From contig JANFAH010000002.1 of NCBI GenBank assembly GCA_024663395.1, forward strand, positions 5,394,001 to 5,458,000: a stretch of DNA of 64,000 bases, given 5' to 3'. Under the pieces are notes generated by a model that worked only from the letters and a program-made list of their open reading frames with translations, did no database searches and was not told the origin of the DNA. This DNA comes from Pisolithus tinctorius (Eukaryota; Basidiomycota; Agaricomycetes; Boletales; Pisolithaceae). The translations under genes were made by a program, and so were the position numbers. Positions 37,025 through 46,602 of the stretch are shown in pieces; the first letter of the stretch is position 1, and the number at the start of each line of letters is the position of its first letter.

Positions 37025-37583
37025 AGTTGTGAGGTGCTGGGAAGGTGGGAGGGGCGTGTGCGACGCAGGGAGCGCACGGTATATGTGAGATTTACCGCGT
37101 TCTGTGGGGGATCAGCATCTCGTTTCCCGAAGACATCCATACAGGATGTATCTAGATAGGTCATATATTCAATTCAAATCTCGAGGCGGAATATCTTCGT
37201 GCGACGCCTGTCTGGACTGGGAATATATGAACCGGCATATACATGCACTTCCAGACACATGTAATGACATATATCCTCACAACAGGCAGACGAGCTGTCC
37301 TGACCCGGGCAGAGTATGTAGGTTCAGGGTTTATGTATCAAATCACGAGGTTGGCGGATCATCTGTCGAAGTACAAACTATCTACAGTTTAGTCATCTGC
37401 CCACACCATATCCAGTACCAGACAATATCTCGTTTCCGCAGTGACTGTACGAACAGACTATCTGGCTGGATGATAACTGGAGAAGGGACAAGTGACATGG
37501 TATCTGTCTGTACTACACAGCCTATGAGCTGCTGTCTGCCAGAACTGCGGCCACCGAGGCTGGCTGGACTACAGTCAGCGTCA
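37025..37583. other. flank of the Tnp2 element and dispersed repeat
   Basis: No gene. A segment of about 105 bp at 37345-37450 is repeated in the same direction, with about 15-20% difference, at 40073-40178 on the other side of element A. Its core aatctcgtttccgcagtga also occurs inverted near 20285. Confidence 0.5.
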
Positions 37584-40052
37584 GAGAAGTATGGAAAGCC
37601 GGACAATCATGCTCGAATAAGGAAAGTCCAACGGCAAAATGCCCAACTCAAAATGGAAATGGCCGACGGCGGACCTCGATCACTCGAAGTACTTTTTTTT
37701 TTTTTGCCATCGTCGTAATGAAAAATGAAAAAACGCGTTTGTCGAAGTACTTTTTTTTTTTTGCCATCGTCATAATGAAAAATGAAAAAACGCGTTTGTC
37801 AAAGTACCTTTTTTTTTTGCCATCATCATATTGAAAAAAGAAAAAACACCTTTGTCAAACTTGTGACTGCATTTCCTACGTATCTATAATTGCAGTGTCA
37901 CTGCCATCTCCTTATCATAGCCAACAAGAAGTTCCCCTCAGCCACAGATCTGTCCCAGCTCAACCACCCCCCCCACATATCACGTGACGTCACGTGACAT
38001 ATCGGCGGTATTCCAAATTAGGAATGTCAGCGAAGCGCAGGTGGGTGTGGACGAGGCTGTAAAAAAAACTATTACCGGTGATGCACTCCATATGTATGCC
38101 ATAAATATAATAGGTGTAAGTTGTGCTACATCTCTCGCTTTTTTGCAGGATTGCGATAGCTTCCTGTTGATCATAGGATCTTCCTGACAGGCCAAGCAGT
38201 TCCAGAGTTATCTGCATATTTGTGGGAAGGCCCACCCTTGAGGTCTCGTTGTTGTATCTCGCGTGTTGCTATGCCGTTTCTCTCGCCTTTCGGGTCCTTT
38301 GTTTCCCTCACTCAGCCATCGTTGGGGACGCCTCATTCATCCAATTCCGTGCGGTTGTTATAGGGATATGACCGTTTTTGTGTTAGGAATGCTGTGCGTT
38401 GCTTTTGCGTATACCTCGTGACTGGGTGGTCAGGTTAGTGCGGTTCCCTTTTTTCTGCACTCTTAGAGGTGTTCCCTACGATCTCCCAGTGTTTTTTGTT
38501 GATCCCCCCAGCCGTTGTCGTTCAGGCGACTCTCCTGTCCTTACCTTTGAGGACTTGGGATTGTATCTCATGCGTTTCTCCGCCGTTCCTCTCGCTTTTT
38601 TTTGGAAGTTTCTTCCCCTCGCTTTACCCTTCCTGGGGATACATTTTTTATCCGTTTCCGCGCAGCCACTGTCAAGATATGCCTGTTTTTGTATTCAGGG
38701 GGTGGTGAGGCAACTTTGGGTATAGTTCTGGACTGGGTGGTCGAAATGGCGTGGTTCCTGTTTCTGGTGTACGTCTGCGGATTCCCTACCATCTGCCATA
38801 ATTTGGTGTTGATCCCCCCAGCTGTTGTCACTGGAGGGTCTCCCCTCTCCCTCCCCCAGGCGATACCTCACCGGTGAGTACGCTATAGCTCGCCCGTTTC
38901 GCTGTCCTACTTCTCGCTTTTTCAGATTATGGTACTACTCGACGAGACCTTCCGAATGGTATATATTTTATGTGTTTTATTTCTGTTGCTCTGCTTTCTG
39001 ACTTGGGACTACTGTGTTTTTGCCTTGTAGTACGCATTTTTGCATGCTTAGTCAGCACCGAGCAATACATGTGCATGCAGCTTTTTATTACACAAAAACA
39101 GTAGACGGGTTGCAGCTTAGCCAGAGATGACAGACAGTTAGAGCAGGCATCTGTGGGCTCAGGGCCTAACATAACGAGGGATGTATTGTACAAAACATGT
39201 GCATGTCAGACTCGGAAGACACCAAATGCTACAAAAAGATGCGGCTGGTATGTCACGTGATGTCACGTGACATGTCGGGGGGCGGTTGAGCAAGGGAAGC
39301 TCAGCCACAGGCAAGCCCTCCCGTGCAAGATGCATCACAAACTGGTCGCCCACAGGCGGTTCCATGGAGTGAAATTGCCTGTAGCAATCAAGGATAATGT
39401 AAATGTCAGATAAGTTGCGTAAGTCAAAATATACTAATGGTTAGAGTGAAGAAACGAGGCTGATCTGTATAGAAGAAGAACATATCCGTGCCCTGCAAAA
39501 ACTTGAGCATAACGAGGAAGAGGTTGATAGCACAGACGACATGGAGGTGCCAGGTGCGTTCCTCTGGGTGGGTTGCTTTTCCGATGTTGGTTCAGACGAT
39601 GAAGCAAGTGATGTCGAGGTAAGTCTGTGAATTCTTTACCTATGGCTACGAAATCTACTACATACTTTTCATTGGCTGCTGATACTATTCCATTTGACCC
39701 ATAGGTACAATGCTGTCATTAGGTTGATGAGTTTTTTTTTTTTCAATTCGACAATGGCCAAAAAAAAAAAGTACTTTGACAAACGTGTTTTTTCTTTTTT
39801 CAATACGACGATGGCAAAAAAAAAAAAGTACTTTGACAAATATGTTTTTTCTTTTTTCATTATGACGATGGCAAAAAAAAAAAAAAGTACTTCGACAAAC
39901 GTGTTTTTTCTTTTTTCATTACGACGATGGCAAAAGAAAAAAAGTACTTGGAGTGATCGAGGTCTGCCGTCGGCCATTTCCATTTTGAGTTGGGCATTTT
40001 GCCGTTGGACTTTCCTTATTCGAGCATGATTGTCCGGCTTTCCATAGAGAAG
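37584..40052. mobile_element. element A, 2457 bp, with 6-bp target duplication gagaag
   Basis: Element 37590-40046 starts TATGGAAAGCCGGACAATC and ends with its exact complement. gagaag flanks it on both sides (37584-37589 and 40047-40052). The inverted arms (left about 270 bp, right about 310 bp) carry a minisatellite of about 60 bp with a poly-T run and gccatcgtcgtaatg, 3 units left and 4 right. Inside is a second inverted-repeat unit, 37959-39290 (CTCAACC...cacgtgac). It is flanked by ctcagccacag at both sides and contains a diverged repeat of about 285 bp. Between the inner unit and the right arm an exon-like frame (39443-39619) ends in gtaagt. A near-identical copy in opposite orientation is element B. 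Confidence 0.88.
37959..39290. mobile_element. inner inverted-repeat unit of element A
   Basis: Bounded by CTCAACC..cacgtgacgtcacgtgac on the left and gtcacgtgatgtcacgtgac..GGTTGAG on the right. The 11-bp direct repeat ctcagccacag lies about 10-20 bp outside each end. No transposase is visible. Frames on both strands follow a diverged tandem repeat of about 285 bp (marker gttgatccccccagc at about 38500 and 38810). Confidence 0.65.
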
Positions 40053-40229
40053 CGCGGCATTACATAACCTACCTCGACGAAGGCGGATCACCTGTCGAAG
40101 TACATTCTATCTACAGTCTTATTGTCTGCCCGTACAATACCCGGTACCAGACAAAATCTCGTTTCCGCAGTGATTGTTTGCGATTGAACCACGTTAGTCC
40201 AAATCCTCCATCAAAGTCGACTTTGCACG

Positions 40230-41064
40230 CTGGTCACGACCGTTGACGCCTGGGAATAAAGCCACATAGTGCAATAAAGTGGATCGGTGGCCATGGGACG
40301 ACAATCGCAGGTGTTGTTATCGACTTGGGTATGGTACGTCCATATCTTAGTATCTAGGTATCCTCCGTGACTCTCACACATCTTTCAGGCAAGTTTGACT
40401 CGACTCGCAGTGGGGGATTCTCGTTGTTCACTGAACCGTTCGAGAGTTATCATGGCCTCGTTTTCAATGAATCCTACGGGTCGTCTGCGTTCGCCGTAAA
40501 ATTGCGAGTCGATCTCATGCGTGACATCGGCTCCACACAACCCCTTCGGCGTCTTCCTACTAATCCAAGGCCTTGAGACGCTGGGCTAGCGTGCGTGAAG
40601 ACACTCGAACTTTGCGTTGGCTTTGGTGACGTGTGAATCTCTGCCAACTCGTCTCAGTGTTTGACAGCGCATTTTTCAACAGTTGGCCATCAAATCACCC
40701 CAAGGTTCTTTGGGTCTCATATCTCGGTCTCCCGAACCATGAATACCATGAGCGTACCAAGGAACTCTCAAGACGGTGGTGTGCTGAGCTTTGGTGTTCA
40801 GTGCGACATCCGCGTGGCCGGTCAACTATCGACAACTTCACCAGTAATCTTACAAACGTTGGCGACGCCGAGACACCTGTCGTCCATCCTGCCACAACTA
40901 CGTACCAGCAGTTGACGATTGACGAGTAATTGGCCACCGGCGTGACCCCCGACCTGATCCGGGTGTGCGGGGCATCGTTTTCGTTGGGTTTTGGCTGACC
41001 TACATTGCGTTGTAGATATCTGTCGGAATGAACAAATCAATGATATCATGGCGGATTTAGAATA
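40230..41064 (+). pseudogene. MET17: O-acetylhomoserine sulfhydrylase (homocysteine synthase) remnant
   Basis: C-terminal half of the PLP-dependent Met17/CysD enzyme that makes homocysteine. Recognisable blocks in order: [14 protein letters not shown] (about 40295); after an intron ending near 40388, GKFDSTRSGGFSLFTEPFE and YHGLVFNESYG; NPFGVFLLIQGLETL in a shifted frame (about 40540); SNHPKVLWVSYLGLPNHEYH (about 40690); NLTNVGDAETPVVHPATTT (about 40850); TPDLIRV; and NEQINDIMADLE ending in TAG at 41064. Several frame changes and stops break it, and the N-terminal half with the PLP lysine is absent. It begins about 180 bp right of element A. Confidence 0.85.
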
Positions 41065-41339
41065 GGCATTGAAGAACATCCCTTGAAGGAATCCCTGTGT
41101 TTTGTGTAAAGAGAGACCCAGGCACGGTGTCAGTCCAGAACAAAAATATTTATTACTTCCGTTGCGAACGCAGCAAAGCAAGGCGGCAAACCTCGGAGAA
41201 AAAAGTGAGTGGGGCAGAGATTTGCCAATGGATGATCACATGACATATCACATACGTCACCCAATCTGCAGTATATTGCGAGCCCAAAGCTGGCAACTGG
41301 AACCCGTCTGAGCATTTTCTCTTCCCATTACCTACAACC
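41065..41339. promoter_or_regulatory. upstream region of the FunK1 gene
   Basis: Non-coding stretch between the sulfhydrylase remnant and the kinase start. It has a pyrimidine-rich run (ctcttcccattacc) just before the ATG at 41340. No specific site is recognised. Confidence 0.35.
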
Positions 41340-43701
41340 ATGAGTTCCTTTCATGAATGTCTATCCAATGAAGCAGCTCCGGCAGCCAATGTTAGTGGAA
41401 CACCTATCACGACCCGAGTCTGCAACACGTGTTACAACTGCGAGCCACCCCCTTTACAGAATAAAATCAAGTCGACGCTTGCATATGAAATGAAGAACAG
41501 ATTTGTCGGTCCGCTGGGAGCTGAGCAGTTCTTGATGGACTATTTGCCTTGCTCTGCCTCCATGCCACCTGCTCCTCGTCTCAGCGAGGAGGAGCTCGAG
41601 GCTCTCAAAAGGGTCGCTGCGGCAACATCAGAAATTGATATGTATTCATCATTTGTATTTATTCTCTTACTGTTGTCGAGGTTTTCTTTGACATAAATTT
41701 TATTTAGAAAATGGCGCTGGAGAGATGCACGCGCGGTATGGTGTTTGCGGATATGGGCAGCAAAATGGTGAAGGACAGTTTCCCGTTCAGACCGCCCTCC
41801 TTTTGCCTTTATGAGGAGGCAGTTACAACTTCCGGAGAGACAGATTTTTCTATAATGGAGATGTGCATTGATGCCAAACCCTCCTTGTCATACGACCCTT
41901 TCGAGGACCCCGACGCGAAGTCCAATAATCCATTTGAAAAAGACACCGTAGAAGCCAACGACATGCGAGGGGAGATCTCTATGTCCGTGGTCGCGCAGTT
42001 TAACTCCCAGTTTCGAATCTTCGCATTCTCCATCATTGTAGTCGAAGATCACGCCCGCTTTGTGCGATGGGACCGCGCCGGTGCAATTGTCAGCACCTGC
42101 TTCAATTATTTGGAGAGGTCTGACCTTCTGGCCAACTTTTTCTGGAGGTTTTCTCACTTATCGCATGAGGAGAGAGGCTATGACTCTTCTGTGTTTCCAT
42201 CAGCACTTTCTGAGCATGAAGCACAAAAAGTCCGAAACACCTTGGATTTAAAGGCAGGCACTCCACTTTCCGCTTTTACAGTAACGTACAAGGACAGTGA
42301 CAAATTGTTCTATGGTCCTTGTCTTCCCCTGCCTGTTTGCTCTCTCATTGGTCAGTCGACTCGCATGATTCCTGTCTGTGGCTTTGTCAATGGGGAACCT
42401 GGTCAGAAGGTATTTCTAAAGGAGTACTGGCGACCAGCGGGAATGCGGGGTGAAGCCGAGGTTTACGAGCATTTGATAAAGCATGATATTCCGCACATCA
42501 CACCACTGCTGTGTGGAGGAGACGTGCCTCGTAGTGAAACAAGAACACATTGGCGTGCAGAGAAGGCCAATTCATGCTTGATTGGTCATCGGTATCTCCA
42601 CAGGCTGGTGCTCGGGTTTGTGGGGCGCCGCCTCACTCAATTCAATTCCACAAGGGAACTGGCTCAGGCTGTCTACCATGCCATGGAAGGTCAACAACTT
42701 TCGTTTGATTTATGGGTTATTGTTCCATCTCACTCGTTGTCTCTGCGTACAGCCCATTGGAAAGCATTTCAAAAAGCGGGGGTCCTGCATCGCGATGTCA
42801 GTGTAAACAATATCCTTATCGATGAGAATGGCAACGGCGTTCTGATCGATTGGGAACTCGCTGTATTTATTGATGACAAAAGTGACTTTGAAGTGCAAGA
42901 TCGTGTCGTGAGTAACTTGTGCAGTGATCATATTCGAAATCATCCTGACGTGCCGAAAAGGGAACGTGGCAGTTTATCTCCGCTGCATTGCTCAAAGATC
43001 CTGGACAGACTCATCACCTCGTGGATGACATAGAATCGTTTGTCCATGTCCTCGGATGGATCGTCATGTGTTATGTCCCCAACACTATGGACAGATATAT
43101 ACGCAAGGAGTTAGTGTCGTTGCTGTACGATCACAGCTTCAAGCTTTCGACCGGCAGGGAAGTGGGTGGACTTTGCAAGGCAACCTATTTGGCATGGGGG
43201 AATTATCCTCCCGCAGAGTTCAAGCTCAAAACGCATTCACCAATTCTTGCCCTTATACGGACTCTCGCCTCACCTTTCTACGCACGCTACGGCAATCCAT
43301 CAACTGAAGAAGAGAAACAAGCTTTCGAGCGTATCAAAGCTGGCGTCTCTGAAGGTCTGGTCGATGAGGAGTTACCTAGTACCCCATCAGTACACCGATA
43401 TTTGTGTGCTGAAAAGCGCTTGAAAAGTTCGGAATGGTTCCTCAAAACTATTGAGGATGCTCTTGCACGTCCGGATTGGCCAAAGGAGGGAAGAGGTGAT
43501 TCTGCCCTCTTATCAGACGCCGAAGGAGCTTCCAAACAACAGCTTGCTGAAAAATTCACTGAGACTCAAGCTCAACTAGTGTCCGTGCCTTCACATCCAT
43601 TGAAGCGGTTGACTACTCTGCCTCTGCCAGACCCTCCGGACAAACGTGCTCACTTGGATAACAACCGTGGTAGTGGCGAGGAGAAAATGTGTATGTCGTA
43701 G
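41340..43701 (+). CDS. FunK1-family protein kinase
   Basis: Fungal-specific FunK1 kinase (Pkinase_fungal). Exons 41340-41654, 41708-42689, 42753-42907 and 42961-43701 give 2193 nt and 730 residues in phase. The intron 42690-42752 (63 nt) is in frame and hidden in a continuous frame. N-terminal FVGPLGAEQFLMDYLP; middle RFVRWDRAGAIVS and NFFWRFSHLS; VFLKEYWRP (ATP-site Lys, about 42418); catalytic loop HRDVSVNN (residues about 445-452, about 42789); LIDWELA in place of DFG; then GTWQFISAALL and DDIESFVHVLGW, the family's signature after the activation segment. Length fits the family. Broken relatives lie at 43.9, 51.6, 53.7 and 63.4 kb. Confidence 0.93.
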
Positions 43702-43919
43702 CACAGTATTAAGACACTGCCATCTTTCCCAATTTTCCACGTGTTCTGTGTTTGCATTCGCACTGAATGAGCATTCTCTCAAGAGGATGTTAGTGACACT
43801 ATACGACGCAAGCTTTCCAGCTGATGGGGCGAGCTATCTGGCAACGCCGTGAAGGGACAAGCTCTTGTAAGCAGCGTTCACCTAGCTGGCGTTGACATCG
43901 AAGGGCCAGCACCGAATCT

Positions 43920-44165
43920 TGACCTAATACGGGCCCCTTCCTAGTCTTCCCGTGCACGCCATGGTGAAGCACCCGCTGAAGATGAGAAGCAAAGTTTCGG
44001 GTATTTCAAAGTTGGTGTCTTGAGGGGAAACTCGATGAGAAGTTACTTGATACCTAACCAGTACTAGTGTACCGGTACGTGCATGCTGAAGAACGCTCGC
44101 CGCCGGATCTAGACGAGAAACCTTTTCGCGTGGACGACAACCCTGGCAGGGGCATCACATAGGCC
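43920..44165 (+). pseudogene. FunK1 C-terminal remnant
   Basis: The frame near 43930-44030 reads ARHGEAPAEDEKQSFGYFKVG, modified from the intact kinase's YARYGNPSTEEEKQAF segment, and is followed by stops. The end (VDDNPG) resembles the kinase's LDNNRG tail. It is about 0.65 kb downstream of the equivalent segment in the intact gene, so a local partial duplication is likely. Confidence 0.6.
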
Positions 44166-44604
44166 AGCTGGAAGACTGTACACCTTACTAGGTAGTATGG
44201 TATCTCTGACGATGACGCAGGTTCCCTACCTTTCCGTGGTTCGAATGACAGTTGTACTATGGTCATATCCACATGCACTCACGTTGTGCCTTTTGTTTGC
44301 TTACTTACATACCGCTGACTTTGGGTTCTGGCTTTGATCAATGTCGAGCGAATCCATTGGCAACTGAAGGACTCATGCCCCGTGAAAACCGGATATTGCT
44401 AGCTTAGCATGTGAACTTCAACATTTACAACTTTGCCATGCAATTTACGACTTTGATTTCACATGTATTGTGTCTGCTGGTGTGGTCAACGCACTCAATG
44501 TTTGTTTTCTACCGCAATACACGAGTGCAGAGCGGGATAGTCCCGCTTTCCATTACAGATGAAGAAAGGACAGGCGGGTGGTAAACATCAGACTAACTAT
44601 ATCC
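44166..44604. other. intergenic between kinase remnant and ERV41 3' end
   Basis: No coding support. It holds the 3' flank of ERV41 (minus strand). Confidence 0.5.
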
Positions 44605-46505
44605 TCAATCGTCCTTCTTCCCCCCCAGCAAGGCTGGCCCTTTCCCCGGCACCGGCCCCACTAGAGGTGACGGCGATAGAGATACACCTCTTCCCGGGGT
44701 CGGTGACTCGGCACTCACACTCCTCCCCATAACGGGCCCGCTGATCGAGTTCGCATGCACGTGTCCACGCGCGCGAGGAGGTCCCAGCGTCGACGGCCCG
44801 AAACTATGTCCCACACTCGTGTTCGGAGTCGGAGGAACAGACAATGCTCCCGGCCCTCCCTGCTGTGGAGAAGCCTGCGCGCTCAAATACGGGGAGTACG
44901 GGTAGGAGGCTTGCTGCGTTGCAAATCCAGCCGATACAGGCGTCGTGGAGTAATTCGCTGCGTAAGATGACGATGGTAATGGCGTGATACCCCCACTGCT
45001 TTCGGCAATCCAGCTGTTCCGACTGCTAGAAGTTCTTGCGCGAAGGTTACCCCCCGTCCAGCGCTTGCGGATACCGGTAGCTTCGGCGGCTACGATTCCG
45101 GAGGTATTGTTTGTCCCGGAAACAGCTTCGACGGCTCGGACTGTTACTCGGAGGAAGTAGGATGCACATGTAAATACACCTCCAATGACACCGATGCATC
45201 TGATTTGTCGTGTGATGTGTCAGTCCCATATTCGTCCTGTAATCGTATACAAACTGACCTTATCATCAAATGTATCAGGGACGTGGTGCGTTGGTGTATC
45301 GAGATGACCATGGGATCAAGTTCGAACTTGAAGAATATGCCGGGGGTACCAGCTCCGTGTGCGAATGTGCGTGTGTAATGAGTGACACTGTACTGGTTGG
45401 TGTGGAGGGGCGGACTCCGTGGAGCGATGTAGGTCGTAGGTACGACATGTAGGAAGTAGGTGTAGGCTACGAACGCTGCGGGGATGTGCATGGTGTGGGC
45501 ACGATAGAGGCAAATGCGGAATGCGGAACTTACGTTCGTTGGCAATTTCGAGGGAATAATCAAGAGGTTGGACGATATCAGGGAAGTAAGGCCCGAACGA
45601 AAACTCGGTGATGGCATGGGACAAGTTCATCTCTAGCCCCCCCGGATTGCGCGTCAAGGTAAACCTATCCAGGTTGAACTGAACGAACACTTACTGTCAT
45701 GCTCAACGTGCACGCTGCTGGAGTAACCATGGCCGAGGGTAGTGATATGTAGATTGGCTGTATCGCACAACGGTTGGAGCTGCAACTCATATCCAACGGA
45801 AGAAACGCTTACCGGTAACCTTTCTGACGCTAAGAGATCCATAAATCCTGCACGCAGTTCCATCCTTCTGATGGTTATATGTAGGCCTAAATTCCTGCTG
45901 CTTCCGTCTGAACAAAGATAGCAGTCCCCTCGATTTTCTCGACTGAGCTATGGCCTGTCGCGCCGAGAGGGCTTTCTGGTGTTCTCTGTAACGAACTTCT
46001 TGGTTTGTGAAGAGAGGGTTGGGGAAACAGGATGACTCACTTTAAGGTCGTCGCTTGACCGACATCGAAGACGGTCTGCATATGTTAGGCAGGGTCAGTG
46101 TATGAGGATAGGAGGAGGGCATGGAATTTACGCCGTCGAGATGGAATCCTTTGCTAAGGAACAAGCGATCGCCGAGGGCGTCTCGAAGGTCTACGCTGAG
46201 GACTGCAGCAGAGTAAGTGTGACTAGTAAATGGGCGGAAACAGCGCTGCACGGACATTGGCAAGGCATATTTACGACCATATCGACGTTGACATCCATGA
46301 AGCTGTCCGACATGGTGTCGACGCTAAACTCATAATCTGGCCATCCCCAGATATACTCTCCGAGGTCGTTGAGGATGAGTAGGAAGGCAATGAGGGCGAC
46401 GAGAAGGGTGAACAGACCGCGTGACTCTGAACGAGACTTGTAGGTGGAAGGAAGTTTGGGGAAGGCGTCGAACTGGATGAGCTGGTCGAGCAACGACGCC
46501 GACAT
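44605..46505 (-). CDS. ERV41: COPII vesicle protein Erv41 (ERGIC2 family)
   Basis: ER-Golgi cargo-receptor subunit. Eight exons (complement of 44605-45199, 45259-45475, 45534-45632, 45695-45757, 45813-45985, 46041-46075, 46132-46202, 46256-46505) give 1503 nt and 500 residues, all in phase. Signs: FDAFPKLPSTYKSRSESRG, first membrane span at about residues 31-49 (LFTLLVALIAFLLILN), then GEYIWGWPDYEFSVD, FLSVDLRDALGDRL, CRIYGSLSVRKVTG, HAITEFSFGPYFPDI, FLHVVPTTYIAPRS and GTPGIFFKFELDP, with a second span at about 302-325 (CIGVIGGVFTCASYFL). A tail of about 175 residues rich in Ser, Pro and Gly follows, well beyond the usual 350-380 residues of the family. The start codon is 104 bp from foldback element C. 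Confidence 0.95.
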
Positions 46506-46602
46506 CGTCGTTGTCGCGGACGTGGGTGAACAACTTGGGAACTGACAGTGACGTGTCACTACTTGGTATTATGGTTAGTACTATGTATTAGTAAACCTAG
46601 TT

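Noticed and set aside
38399..38877. Hydrophobic frames inside A (and B) as a membrane protein
   Set aside because: They run through a diverged DNA repeat of about 285 bp. The A and B versions shift frame against each other, so coding constraint is not evident.
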